DNA from: Limnomonas spitsbergensis
Lineage: Eukaryota > Chlorophyta > Chlorophyceae > Chlamydomonadales
DNA length: 64,000 nucleotides
Reading direction: 5' to 3'
Assembly: GCA_037349105.1 (NCBI GenBank)
Contig: JAYJMM010000036.1
Location: 3,446,001 to 3,510,000, forward strand
The position numbers and the translations under genes were made by a program. Position 1 is the stretch's first letter. Each line of letters opens with the position of its first letter. Shown here in pieces: positions 53,201-62,709 of this stretch. The notes under the pieces were generated by a model. The model saw only the letters and a list, made by a program, of their open reading frames with translations. It made no database searches and was not told where the DNA came from.

Positions 53201-55877
53201 ACAGATGCTCTTGGATGGATGTTTTGGAGGCAGTTTTGTTTCGTCGGCGCCCCCTGGGCCCTCCTTGGCTTTTAAGCAAGCCCTACAAGAGTTGTGGAGG
53301 AACGAGGCGATCTGATCCAGAATTGACGGTCGTTTTCCCAGGGCAGGGGCAGAGCTGCCAGGGCAGGGAAGGGAAGGAGCTGCCAGGAAGTCATAGAGCC
53401 CAGAGTATAAAGCTCCCAGGGCAAAGGCGGAGCTGCCAGGAAGGCATAGAGCCCCTTCCGTTCCTGTGCTGCTAATACATCCCAGCTATTTTCCCGGCTT
53501 CGTATGCCATTGGCATTATGAAGCAGCATTGAGCATTGTGAAACAGATTTCAGCATAATGAAACAGATTTCAGCAATCTTGCCCATCCCCTCCTCACTGC
53601 TGCAACCCAGGTGTCTCGCGACCATGTCCGGCCTGTCTTCCCCGCCCATACTCCCAGTGGCTACAAAAATCTGGCGTGTTGCTGCTGGGCCGCACTGCCG
53701 GCCAATCGGTGGGTCGAGACGTCAGGGTTGGGGTTAGGCCCCCAAGTGTGGAATACTAACAGGCCTATCTTGTTTCACATGAGTTGGCCTTTTCTACCTC
53801 ACCCAAGTGTGGATAAGTGCAAGGCTTACCCTGCCCCACCTAGGTGTGGATGAGTGCTAGGCCTACCCTGCTTCACCTCAGTGTTTCTTTCTTCGTGACT
53901 CAGCTACATTTCAGCTACACTCTGGCCGCTGGCCAGAGGCCCCAGTTGTGGCCAGCAAAACTGCCTTGGGCACCAGTTGTAGGCCGGTCCTTGTGTGGTC
54001 TTAAAGGGCCGCGGGGCGGCCTCCCCAAAAATTAGACTTGTAGCCAAAAAAAGAAACACTGCCTCTCCTACCTGGCTGGCCACCCTTGCTGGGCCCCTAC
54101 CCTTTCCCTTCAGCTAGCTGGGCGAGTGATCACAAGTAGCGGATCTGAGATATTCCGGCCTGCTCTTTCTCCCTGATGACCCACGCTGCCCTTGATCACG
54201 TATGCTAGGCTTGCCCCAGAGAGATGGTAATGGCGCGGACGCGGCCTAGGCCCATGCTGTGCTGTTTCCTTAACCCTCACGCCCCTGCAGGGCGTAGTTT
54301 TCTTTCTTTCTTTGTACGCCAGAGAGAGAGAGGACACAGCTCCCAGCTGCTAGTACGGCACAGGGTTGAGGTGTTTTCGTCAACTCATTGAGCTCAGAAG
54401 CTCTCAAGTGACACAAAAGCTTTATATTTAATGCGAATCGATTTAAGGAATCGGGGTGGAAAGCTCGGGTCTCAGATTTGAGCTCAATCATTTAACTATG
54501 AGCTGACCCTGCAGGTTCTGCAGTTTTAAGTAGGGTGAGGCTCAAGACAAGCATGTTATTGATATGCGTCGACCTCAGTCTGAGGCTCGATGTATGAAAT
54601 TTGGTATGGAAGGGAGAGTGTGTGAGTAAGAGCAGGTACCTCTGGCTTGCCCCTGGGATACCCCGCGACACCTTCCTTCAAGGACGATGACAAGGCAATA
54701 ACTAGTATTACAATAACTAGTATTAAGGGACAAGCCTTGTATAACAATAAGGGACAAGCCCAGTATAACAATAATTAGTATTAAGGGACAAGCCTTGCCC
54801 ATCGTTACTACATTCTTACCCGCCCTTTTGTTTGTGTTCCCTTTTTCCATGATGCTCGTCACTCAGGCTTGTCCCTCCCCTATCTTACCCCCCTTGTCAC
54901 CTTCACCGCGCAGACCGACGTTTTTGGGTGTGCTGGAGGCTCTGGCACTGCTCACGGCGATGTGTGAGAGGCCCGTGCCACAGCCCCACCACAGCTTGAA
55001 CGTCGCCCCTTGGGGAGTCTCGAGAGCGGTGGTGCGTCCTCCCAAAGGGAGAACAGCCGGCCCAGTATGGGACAGGGGGAGGCGAGACTGCCCAGCCGGT
55101 GGTGGGAATGCAGGCCCGGCAGGGGGTGGGGGTAGGCAAGACAGTCCAGCAGGTCGTGGTACGGCCGGTCCAACAGGGGGCAGGGGGAGGCAAGACAACC
55201 CAGCTGGTGGTGGGACGGCAGATCAAGCAGGGGGCTGGGGGAGGCAAGGCCACCCAGCAGGTGGTGGTACGGCAGATCCAACAGGGGGCAGGGGGAGGCA
55301 AGACAACCCAGCTGGTGGTGGGACGTCAGATCAAGCAGGGGGCTGGGGGAGGCAAGGCCACCCAGCAGGTGGTGGTACGGCAGATCCAACAGGAGGCAGG
55401 GGGAGGCAAGGCAACTCAGCTGGTGACAGGAACGGACAGGCAGCCCTTGCAGATACGCTGCCATGTGGCACGAGTGAGTGCAGTCGGCTTGACCTGCTGG
55501 TGAAGGTCGATCGGGAGGCGTGGAAGCCGGACTTCAGCGTGGACTCGCTTGCGGTGGGCGTGTCTTTCGACTCGGAATCGGCAGCTGGGGATTCCTCGGT
55601 GGATCATCCTCGCGGCGTCGACTGGAAAGCGCGACATGCGCGGGATGATGATGGAGGTGCCGCGTCGAGTTATGGCTGCAAATTCTTGCTGCAAGGTATA
55701 GAGCGGCAGTTGGCGGAGCTGGGCACAGGCAAGGATATGCCGCGGGTATCATCTGGGAGCCTGGTCTGTAACGACCCCAGCGTCGGGCTAGGGTTGGTGC
55801 TCGTCGGAAATGCGAGCGGCTCGGAAGCGATGGACGTTGGCCTGTCAGGCAGTGTGTGGTCAGACGACAGGCGATAA
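41300..55877 (+). CDS. PAS-domain TKL-type protein kinase, 16 exons
   Basis: My join is 41300-41463, 41883-42159, 42279-42404, 43100-43270, 43873-44017, 45396-45553, 46069-46128, 46769-46843, 47862-47915, 48582-48653, 49178-49408, 50368-50991, 51713-51900, 53040-53124, 53611-53708 and 54914-55877: 3492 nt, 1163 aa, every phase consistent. The start is AACATGGCC. Residues 1-54 are coiled coil; about 269-290 are PAS-like (SPACISIVDKDTGRLL, SMAMFG). Kinase: LLGQGSFGKVY (from 505), Lys528 in VAVK, a long insert about 545-645, LHADLKAMN (HRD Arg is Ala; Asp717), DFG 741-743, MAPE 766-769, YAFGITMWELFTGR, RPTF 843-846. The tail holds 18-residue repeats. The intron after 46843 has a GC donor. It should be an active non-RD kinase, perhaps regulated through PAS. 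HPNIIKTHTYSLKP resembles chlorophyte TKL kinases. Confidence 0.87.
42418..42583. mobile_element. hAT-type MITE in PAS-kinase intron 3
   Basis: 166 bp with CAGTCTTTCTTTTTTT at the left and AAAAAGGAAGGGCTG at the right. The flanks ATGGAAGG (42410-42417) and GTGGAAGG (42584-42591) match 7/8. It starts only 13 bp past the exon's donor site. Confidence 0.8.
42834..43014. mobile_element. hAT-type MITE, right end degraded
   Basis: Starts CAGTGTTTCTTTTTTTGAAA, with the family core CTACATGTCAGCTACACTCC and GGGCGGCCTGCCGAAGGTGG. The right terminus is lost after GTTGGCAAAACAG, so no target duplication can be shown. Confidence 0.7.
43484..43634. mobile_element. 151-bp hAT MITE of the CAGTGCTGTGC group
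   Basis: Ends CTGTGCTGTGCC and GCACAACACGG are mutated forms of those at 955-3030. The flanks CCTGGAAC and CCTTGAAT match 6/8. Same length and subterminal layout as 46581-46731. Confidence 0.7.
44532..44730. mobile_element. hAT-type MITE with perfect 8-bp target duplication
   Basis: 199 bp, starting CAGTGTTTCATT and ending AAACACTGATCCACTG. The flanking 8 bp are ATCCCATC on both sides (44524-44531 and 44731-44738), an exact match. This copy best defines the family ends. Confidence 0.88.
45255..45312. repeat. Interspersed repeat end (GGGCCCTGCTCAAAAAGG family)
   Basis: GTCAATGACGGTACACCTCT, then GGGCCCTGCTCAAAAAGGGC and a GGGCGCC end. It is the third copy of the family at 20395 and 37606, here inside a PAS-kinase intron. 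Confidence 0.65.
46581..46731. mobile_element. 151-bp hAT MITE of the CAGTGCTGTGC group
   Basis: Ends CAGTGCTGTGC and GCACAGCACTG are identical to those of the 2.1 kb element at 955-3030. The flanks ACTGTGAC (46573-46580) and ACTGTGCC (46732-46739) match 7/8. It ends 37 bp before the exon that starts at 46769. Confidence 0.85.
46855..47180. repeat. 78-bp tandem repeat in a PAS-kinase intron
   Basis: Three to four units of 78 bp, each made of three 26-bp sub-units of the type GACAGTTGATTTCAGCTACA. The sub-unit resembles the CAGCTACATGTCAGCTACA sub-end of the CAGTGTTTC MITE family, so the array may have grown from a MITE end. Confidence 0.85.
47370..47794. mobile_element. Two adjacent hAT-type MITE copies
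   Basis: 47370-47540 is a diverged, end-degraded copy with CAGCTACAAGTCAGCTACAT and GGCCACCAGCCGTATGCCGG. 47604-47794 runs CAGTGATTGTTTTTCAAG to GGAAAAAAAACACTG. Its flanks ATGCTGCA and ATGTTGTG match 5/8, with all three differences being transitions. Confidence 0.7.
49380..49690. repeat. Tandem duplication over the G-loop exon end and its intron
   Basis: ATGCTGGAGCTGCTGGGACA ending the exon at 49408 recurs as ATGCTGGTGCTGCTGGGGCA at 49502-49521, followed again by GTGAGG. Downstream intron sequence is also repeated (GCCTCTGCGCTTCAGCC twice, TTTTTGTGTGGAG twice). The second exon-like copy is 28 nt from the nearest AG, which would break the frame. Confidence 0.8.
49889..50055. repeat. 29-bp tandem repeat, about 5.5 units
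   Basis: Units contain AGGCAAAACATCAGTTACCA and TTGTGGTTT. They are nearly identical except for the last, diverged one. It lies in the intron before the main kinase exon. 50165-50345 then carries degenerate CTGACCTACC units. Confidence 0.92.
51121..51285. repeat. Interspersed repeat (GGTGCATACCCGCTTGG family)
   Basis: Relative of 20190-20350 and 52715-52885, sharing GGTGCATACCCGCT, CGCTCAGCCGCGTGGGG and AGCTCAATTCCAGGTACC. In a PAS-kinase intron. Confidence 0.7.
51407..51597. mobile_element. hAT-type MITE in PAS-kinase intron
   Basis: Starts CAGTGATTCTGATTTCAAG and ends GAAAGATCCACTA. Core almost identical to 47604-47794. The flanks CACCTGGA and GACCTGGC match 6/8. Confidence 0.7.
52178..52369. 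mobile_element. hAT-type MITE in PAS-kinase intron
   Basis: Starts CACTCTTTATTTTCTCGG and ends AAAAAGGAAAGGCTG, close to the copy at 42418-42583 in both ends and core. The flanks match only 5/8, so it is probably older. Confidence 0.65.
52715..52885. repeat. Interspersed repeat (GGTGCATACC family)
   Basis: Third copy of the 20190 family, with GGTGCATACCTGTTGGGCCC, CGCTCGGCCGCATGGGGCTG and CCTCCTATGTGAGGGGGCAG. Confidence 0.7.
53879..54061. mobile_element. hAT-type MITE in the last PAS-kinase intron
   Basis: 183 bp, CAGTGTTTCTTTCTTCGTG at the left and CCAAAAAAAGAAACACTG at the right: the clearest inverted ends of the family. The flanks CTTCACCT and CCTCTCCT match 6/8. Confidence 0.8.
55090..55430 (+). 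repeat. 54-bp coding repeat in the PAS-kinase C-terminal tail
   Basis: Period 54 bp (18 codons) built on GGCAGATCCAACAGGGGGCA and GGGGGAGGCAAGACAACCCA. In the gene's frame it reads GRGRQDNPAGGGTADQAGG-like repeats, a Gly/Gln/Asp-rich linker. The other two frames are also open there. Repeat number is probably variable between strains. Confidence 0.85.
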
Positions 55878-56755
55878 GGAGTGATAGCGGGCAATGTGGA
55901 CGGACCTTGTACAATAAGGAGGGACAGTTGGCAATTCGCAAGCATGAACGCACCTGCAAATCGGGTGGTGTGAAAGGTGTGGATGATGGTGCTAGCACGG
56001 ATTGCGTGCCCCTGAGTCGCATGGGCACGCAATAAATAAAAATATTAGTTGCTGGAGACCTGTCATTTAATTAATTAATTGCCTCTAACAAACCTGAAAA
56101 TTTCTAAGTGCCCAATAACCAAAGTGCCACCAAGCAAAAAATATTAGTTGCTAATGGAGACCTGTCAGTCATAACCAGTTGCTAACCAGTTGCTAATGGA
56201 GACCTGTCATTTAATTAATTAATTGCCTCGAGCAAACCTGGACTTTTTTTAGTGCCCAATAACCAAAGTGCCACCAAGCAAAAGAATATTAGTTGCTAAT
56301 GGAGACCTGTCATAACCAAAAAATCAGGCCACACGATAATTCCTATGTGAAAAATCGACGTTTCATCTTTTCCTCCAAAATTCTACATGTATGCTCAAAA
56401 ATGTCAGTACGCATCTAATCCAAACATTGACTGGGAAGCTGCGAGAATGGCGTGCAGATCGTGGTCCACAGCCGACCTGATCTCAGGACGGAGGTCGACT
56501 TGCTTGTCAGCTTGCTAGGTACGCAGGCTTGTCTGACACAATGTCCTCGTGGCAATCGCGCACCTGCCCACATGCAAAGGCAATCGGAGAAATTTGTGTG
56601 CTCGGTTCATTCCAATTGCAAACAAGTGTATGTAGGCATGCATAGGCGTGGGAGGCTTACAACAGCCATGAGCGATGACAATTCGAACACGTTGTCCTTT
56701 TCGTTTTTAGGATATGTGCTAATGGTCATATTATAACTGGTCATAAGTGTCGTAC
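55878..56755. repeat. Downstream flank with AT-rich tandem repeat
   Basis: 56045-56330 holds three units of unequal length built on AATATTAGTTGCTAATGGAG and CCAATAACCAAAGTGCCACC. Otherwise no gene; 55878-56040 is likely the kinase's 3' untranslated end. Confidence 0.7.
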
Positions 56756-57220
56756 CTAAACAGCAGTCGGGATCAAGAACTCGCACCGTTGTCGCGCCAC
56801 GTCGTTGTGCTGATTGAACGCCTCCATGTTGTCCATCATGCCGCCATCCCACGCCTTGTCATCGTCAAACTTGTACTCTTGTACGGAACTGAAGTAGCGC
56901 TCGTCGAGGTTGTGGTTCACGAAGATGATGTTGACGTCGTCGCCCGTGATGCACCTGAGGAATGGTGACCTGTATAAATCAATCCAGGAATATGCTTCAT
57001 GTTCTGGTCGGCGGCCAGTTATCCGAGCTGGAAGACGGCGCCACTTTTCTATGTTGAAGACCGAGGGGGAGCAAAAATAACTGGATACCCCCATTATCGA
57101 AAGTTGCAGAGCCTGGCGAGAGCTTTCCATATCTGGTCTTAAAATTGTTTTTGGCCCAAGGGGCTGGGAGTTAGAGATATGGAGGGTCAAAGTGTGTGGT
57201 GGGGGGAAGGGGGGGAACAA
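56756..57220 (-). CDS. Unidentified protein, probably last exon of a minus-strand gene
   Basis: The final 66 codons (56955 down to 56756) look like real protein: GDDVNIIFVNHNLDERYFSS, YKFDDDKAWDGGMMDNMEAF, then RQRCEFLIPTAV and a stop. CATTCCTCAG just upstream on the minus strand is a good acceptor, so the upstream part of the frame (to 57220) may be intron. No family recognised and no further exon found. Confidence 0.4.
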   Translation of the reverse strand: MFPPFPPPHTLTLHISNSQPLGPKTILRPDMESSRQALQLSIMGVSSYFCSPSVFNIEKWRRLPARITGRRPEHEAYSWIDLYRSPFLRCITGDDVNIIFVNHNLDERYFSSVQEYKFDDDKAWDGGMMDNMEAFNQHNDVARQRCEFLIPTAV

Positions 57221-57492
57221 AGAAAAAGCGGGTTCGAAATCTCTATATATGTATATATGTATATCAAAGGGCCCGCCTCCCTAGTTTCATGTTGCATCGT
57301 TTCTTTGTACCGGTAATTCGGAGGTTTGGATTTGGCTGAGCAGTGAGCACCCCTGCATGGTGGAAATGTAAGCTGTATTGCAACAGCTGTCGAGGCTGCC
57401 CTGGCCCCCCAAGCTGACTTGTGCACGTGACGGGCAAGGGCAACACTGCATTCGACAGAATCGCCTAGACCTGGCGGCGCGCACACACATGC

Positions 57493-57933
57493 TTGCAGAA
57501 GTTGGTGTCAGAGGTGGCCCCGCGGAGGACCTCATCAGGACCCGAAGCCTCAGTCCCAGCCCCAGGCCCGGTCCCAGCCCCAGCTCCAGCCACAGCCCCA
57601 GCCCCAGCTCCAGCCACAGCCACAGCCACAGCCACAGCCACAGCCACAGCCACAGCCACAGCGCCGGCCCCAGCTCCAGCGCCGACCCCATCACCGGCCC
57701 CAGCCCCAGCCCCAGCCCCAGCCCCAGCCCCAGCCCCGGCCCAGGCCCCCGCCTTCGCCCCCACCCCCCCCTTGCCCCCGCCCTTGCCCCAACTCCGGCC
57801 CCCATCCCCGCCCCCTGGACTGCCCCTGAGGCAGATGGGCCAAGGTCGGGCTCCGGCTGGTCAAGGCAGGCGCAGAGATGGACGGGTTCAGCCAACTTCA
57901 CAGCCACCTGCTAAGCGTTGGGGAAACGCTTAG
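57493..57933 (+). CDS. Pro/Ala-rich low-complexity frame, possible LINE ORF1 remnant
   Basis: An open frame dominated by PAPAPA and TATATA peptide from a hexamer array AGCCCC/AGCCAC (57540-57745), ending RRRDGRVQPTSQPPAKRWG. It sits directly before the LINE endonuclease sequence, where an ORF1 would be. All three frames of the array are open, so coding status is weak. Confidence 0.3.
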   Translation: MQKLVSEVAPRRTSSGPEASVPAPGPVPAPAPATAPAPAPATATATATATATATATAPAPAPAPTPSPAPAPAPAPAPAPAPAQAPAFAPTPPLPPPLPQLRPPSPPPGLPLRQMGQGRAPAGQGRRRDGRVQPTSQPPAKRWGNA

Positions 57934-57959
57934 GCAGGAGAATCGAGACACCCCGTGGC

Positions 57960-60947
57960 GGTTTGAGACTTGCCACTCTCAACTGCAATGGCGTGCGCGG
58001 CTCTGACCTCTGGGCCGCAGCCTAGGGCGCTACCACCCCCAAGGGGGCCAAGGTGGACGCCCTGCTCGGGTTCTTCCGGCAGCACCATGTAGTGGCCTTT
58101 CAGGATGTCGTTGGCATCATCAAGGAGGAGGCGATGCAGGGGTTGGTGGCACCCAATCACAGCTTGATCTGGGCGCAGCAGCAGCCAGGCTATGGACAGG
58201 GGGTGGACCTTGTGGACGCCCGCAACATATCAGCGCTCTGCAGCTTGAACGAAACCTCTAGCCACGGGGGGGGGCCTGGCTGGAATGCAGCGGGCGGCTT
58301 TCAACAGCCTTAGGAATACCCCAGGCCCCAGGCCATTTTCTTGGCTTGTGTATACGGCAATATACTTGCCCCTAGTTGTTCATAATCATGATGCCGGGGA
58401 GTACGAGCAGCGCCTGGAGGAGTTGCAGCAACATATGGGGAGGACAGCAAGGACTCGGGTAGGAAGTAGGGGAGGACAGCCAGGACTCGGGTATGAAGTA
58501 GGGGAGGACATCCATGACTCAGGTAGGAAGTAGGGGAGGACAGCCAGGACTGGGGTAGGAAGTAAACGAGGACAGCCAGGACTGGGGTAGGAAGTAGGGG
58601 CAGCTTAGCAAGTGCGGCACTTGCATTTGGGCGGGAGACTTCAATCCGGGCGCATGGCACGGCAGCGAGCTTCCGGATTGCGGCGTGGACCACGCATGTG
58701 CAATCCAGCATGCGCCTGAGATGCACATGCACCGAGCGCTCCGTGCTGAGCCGCCTAGAATATATAAGCCACAAGCTAGGATGTTGCTCAACGCGGCGGC
58801 GGCCATCAGCATGTTGATGCTCACAGGCCGCAAGGAAGACCTAGGGGACGCGACCTATCTGGCAGCTACTGGCTGGTCCCGCAGAGACCACATCGCTGTG
58901 CGCCATCCCTGTGGGCGCAGGTGCAAGCTAGCGCGGTGTGGCCCACCAGATAAGATCTCTAGGATCATCGACCGGTTGCGGCCACCCTCAAGCTAATCGG
59001 AGACAGCGGAATCGATGTGGGGGGGAGTCAGCCTACAGCTGGCCAGCCAGTGGGAATGAGCAGAACAACCCTGAGTTGGAAAGCGGACAAGGCAGAGATT
59101 TACAACGGAGCGCTGGCCGGAGATGAACAGGGCCAAAAGCGCTTCAGAGCGGCCAATGCGGTGTGTGACGATGAGGAAGCTGCAACTGCGCTCATGGCCG
59201 CGGTTTGGACCGCGGCCGAAGCTGCTGGCATGACGTGCGTAGCCAGGCCACATGGCCAGCGCGGACAGCATCAGCGCCCCCCATGGTAGGATGAGGTTCA
59301 GAAAGCATATGCTGAGCTGCGATGGACGTCGTTGAGCAGTGTCTCGGGGCCAGAGGGCAAGACAGCAAGGCAGCGGTGCAAGCCCACATCACGAAGCTGT
59401 CGCCGGCATTACTCGCGCCATGTGGCCGCGGTTATAGCGGACAGGCTGCAGCGTTATGACTACAACGTCTACCGGGAGCAGCTGCAAGAGAGACGGCAGG
59501 CCGGCCCCACCACGGCTGTCTCCTCCCAGATGCGGGAGGCAAACTTGCGGCAGCAGTTCACCACCATCACGCCCCCACGATCCGCTGCGCCGGCACAGCC
59601 AAGTCTGGCCCCTGTCATCACGGCATCACGCAGCATGAGGCTTTGGGCTTGTCCGCCGAGCATGGCAGACTCTTGCTTTGACAGGGTTTTCCCCGCATGC
59701 GCGTGCATACTGCGGCGGGCCTCGATGGTAGGACAGCGCCCTTTATCAAGCTGGCCTTGGTAGACGATAAGACGACAACACCGAGGGGAAGCAGCGGCAC
59801 GATATGCATCAACGACCTGCTGCAGGAGTGGATGGCTTCGTGGTTGGTGCGGGGGGAATGCCTAGTGCCTGGCAGCCTGTCCGAATTCAGCCTATCTACA
59901 AGAAAGGCGACCCCCATTAACCCGGTAATTACTGGCCCATTGCTATCACCACTAGCGTGTTGTACCGGCTGTATGCTAGCATGCTTACCGGCATCACTGA
60001 TCAGTGGGCGCGTCCCTCCTGAGCAGTTTGGATTTCAGCGGCTCCCACATCCCTCCTGAGCAGTTTGGATTTCAGCGGCTCCGTAGCACGCTTCAGGCTG
60101 CTTTCCTCTTGAAGCATGCAGTCCATGCGCAGCAGGTAGTAGCCAGAGGCCGTGGCCAGCTGAATGTGGTCTTTGTGGATTTCACCAAGGCCTATAAGTG
60201 TGTGCCACAAGAGCAGCTCTGGTGGCATCTGTCAGAGCACCTTCACATGCCATCAGGCATGATACGCGCTGTGCAAGCGCTAAATACAGTGCCGTCTACA
60301 CGCTCACAGATAGCCATGGAAGCACTGGCCATGTGCCTTACACCCGATATCAAGCAAGGCTGCCCTCTCAGCCTCTCCTCTTCAGCCTCTATATCAGCGA
60401 CCTGTTAAGCAAGATCGCAGCCCAGTGCCCGGCAGAGGGGATTGCGCTTGGGGCAGGGCGGCAACTCAGGCCCCTCTTGTTTGCGGATGATCTATCCCTG
60501 CCAGCTAGCAGCTCAGCAGGGCTGCAGCGCATGCTAGATGCCCTGCATGAATATGCGGCGGTCAAACAACTCCAGGTCAACGTCAGTAAGACTGATTTTA
60601 AAGTTTGGCAGCCGCTAAGCAGCGCAACGGCCGGCGACAGCCAGCCCATGTCTGCGTGTACGGCTCAGATAAGTAGGAAAGTGTTGAAGCGCGTCCAAGA
60701 ATTTCAATTCTTGGGCACTCTTCAGCACGAAAGCGGCAGCATGAAGAAGGCCATTCAAGGTAGAGAGGCGCCTATGGCTGCCGCGCTGCATCGTGTTCGC
60801 CGCATGGCCGCCAGGGTGCGTTTGAGGCATCATCTGCCTACTCGCATCCGGGTGATCCGGCTAGCGGCTGTCTATGCAGCACCTGCGGTGAACTACGGCG
60901 ATGTGGTGTGGGCCACCGGTCAACTCCGGCTGCAACACTGCCTCTGA
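57960..60947 (+). pseudogene. Decayed LINE: endonuclease plus reverse transcriptase
   Basis: In order, with several frame changes and stops: endonuclease start RLATLNCNGVRGS, KVDALLGFFRQHHVVAFQDV, WAGDFNPGAWHG near 58630, TYLAATGWSRRDHIAV; a spacer with RFRAANAVCDDEE; then RT motifs HTAAGLDGRTAPFIKLA (59700), PIYKKGDP and PGNYWPIAITTSVLYRLYAS (59890-59980), PPEQFGFQRLRSTLQAAFLL, VVFVDFTKAYKCVP, KQGCPLS, then in the next frame PLLFADDLSL with the catalytic FADD (about 60475), and VNVSKTDFKVW, FLGTLQHESG, VIRLAAVYAAPAVNYG. Inactivating changes include a TAA after GDPH, a 37-bp duplication at 60015-60083, a frameshift near 60365 and a tandem expansion in the endonuclease. Clade not assigned. Confidence 0.88.
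58436..58600. repeat. 32-bp tandem repeat inside the LINE endonuclease region
   Basis: About five units of GGAGGACAGCCAGGACTCGG plus GTAGGAAGTAGG, expanded between the parts coding LEELQQHM and WAGDFNPG. It splits the endonuclease domain. Confidence 0.88.
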
Positions 60948-61612
60948 AGCAGGATGCAGTCCAGCCTACTTCAGCACATGCGCCAGGCTGCGGGGCTGCC
61001 TGCCTCTGCTGCCAACTGGGGGGTCATAATGGAGCTGCGGATCCAGCCGTTATAACGAGACTGCCTGGTGGCCGCACGTTCTCTGCTTCTTCAACGCAGC
61101 GGTGGCACCTGCAGCACAGCAAGACAGCCCACTCATGACAGCAGTCATGGCGGCCGACATACAGCTCGGCAGAACACCGGAGGGCGCACATCATGGTGTG
61201 GTGAGCTGATGTAGGCGTTGAGGGAGTTGGAGCATGGAGCAGCTGTCTCCAAACTGAGTGAGGCAGTCTCTGACACGCAGCCGCTCCCCGTACCAGAGGT
61301 GTTACGCCTAGTGGACGCCTTTGTGTTCTTCTCCTTCTTTCCCACGTTTTCCTCCTTTCTTTTGTCCTGTGAAGTTTTGTGAAATTTTTACAGTCCAACA
61401 TAGCATCATACTTGATGCATGGGACATGTGCCCGTAAACAGGTACAGGCACTTGATACACTAGGACAGAAAGCAAAAACCAGTGACCCTCCTGGGCAAGC
61501 AACTAGCACAAAACCACGACAGTGGCGTGGGAATGAACCCCATAGTGCAGGAGATAAGCCCCAGCCATAAAACATGACGTGGGTGCAAAAGAGTTCGATT
61601 GATCACCGCTAC
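60948..61612. other. LINE 3' region and flank; no separate gene
   Basis: Continues in LINE-like composition (plus-strand pieces such as LLQHMRQAAGLP). The 61024-61575 minus frame is a shadow without protein character. A run of nine to ten Gs lies at about 61624. Confidence 0.45.
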
Positions 61613-62100
61613 TTAGTGAATTAGGGGGGGGGGGTACAGGAAATTTGGCAAAGTTTTGAGATGATTCTCTCTTTTCATCATACACTGAAAGATAAAACAA
61701 CCAAATTTCTTCCAGAACACATATGCAGAATCCGCTGCATTTAGGTTGCCCCACACTCCATTTGCGTACCATTTCATGGCCTCATCCTCGTCCTCTAGGA
61801 AATTATGGAAAGTAAGGTTAAACTGAAAACGAAGGTCTGTATAGAACGGGCAGTAAATCATGTGAAGCTCATCCTCCCGACATTTAAGATTGCAACATCT
61901 ACAAATCCTCTCGCTATGAGGCACACAAGGTTTCTCAAAGCGCCCTGTCTCAACATTCAGCCAATGCGACCCCATCTAATACCGGGCTACAGCGAAAATA
62001 ATATTAGGCTTACTCAAATTGTACCAGAAATTCTCCTTCACATCACGCTTAATTTGGAACCACTTAGAGAACGTAAACAATTTGAACCCCGAGCGTTATG
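61613..62100 (-). pseudogene. LINE C-terminal domain fragment
   Basis: The minus strand reads FSKWFQIKRDVKENFWYNLS, a stop, then MGSHWLNVETGRFEKP, SERICRCCNLKCREDELHMI, YCPFYTDLRFQF and AADSAYVFWKKFGCFIFQCM. The C-x2-C...DE.H...C-x2-Y..LR pattern is the usual end of many LINE polyproteins in algae and other protists. It lies in opposite orientation to the LINE at 57960, so it is a different insertion. A homologous relic is at 36440-36740. Confidence 0.7.
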
Positions 62101-62640
62101 AGTTAGGACTGAGTAGCACGTACTGACAGGGCCGTACGTGGCATATCCCTGGAAATTAGTTTTGGAAATCCACTGATCCCTAGGATGACCTCACTATCCA
62201 AAGAGGTTTTGGCTGAAGCAGTCAATAAATCATTACCCAGAGTCATCAATATCGTAGACAGAAAACCAGCCCAACAAAGTGAAGTACCAGCCTTCGCCAA
62301 ATCACAACTTTAGTTCCTGCATAGCCATTTTCACAAGGTCATCGTCAGGCCTCAGATGAATTCTATTCCAGAAACACAGGGTCTGCTGAAAAAGACTAAA
62401 GATATCTAAGGGGTTCACGGTGCAGCGTCGGGAAAACTGTGCGTGGGTTCGAATCCCACTGGAGCTACCTGAGTGACTGGTAAAACCTCTCGGCGATATG
62501 TGTGCGTTTACGCACGCGCCGTAGCCAGTCATGAGGGAAATCGCAAAGTAAAAGAGGTACCGACGAGTGACTGGCTGATCCACAGTTACTATGACTCGGG
62601 GGGGGAGGGTGCGCGTATCCCGTACGGGCAGGTTTACCTA
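62101..62640 (+). other. Gene-free stretch with one tRNA T-arm-like motif
   Basis: 62443-62459 is a perfect T-arm sequence, GTGGGTTCGAATCCCAC, followed by TGGAGCTACC. Upstream, GGTGCAGCGTCGGG is too close to serve as a normal D arm and no acceptor partner exists. It is probably the 3' half of a tRNA-derived repeat. Nothing else recognisable. Confidence 0.4.
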
Positions 62641-62709
62641 CGGGTCGCCTATACCTAGGGATCCGTTAAATTCACGAACGATTGGAAACGACACGTAGTT
62701 CTTACTTCT

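Noticed and set aside
54795..54913. Signal-peptide-like start MPIVTTFLPALLFVFPFSMM before the Gly-rich frame
   Set aside because: An acceptor at 54911-54913 joins RPTF in phase to the preceding kinase exon, so this stretch is intron and the apparent signal peptide is chance.
57378..57914. Ser/Pro- and Ala/Pro-rich proteins on both strands
   Set aside because: Hexamer array AGCCCC/AGCCAC gives open frames in every phase; only the frame leading into the LINE was kept, at low confidence.
62405..62470. A functional tRNA gene
   Set aside because: Only the T arm is intact; no D arm at correct spacing and no paired acceptor stem.
62302..62583. Minus-strand 93-residue frame
   Set aside because: It crosses the tRNA T-arm-like motif and shows no LINE or other protein motif.
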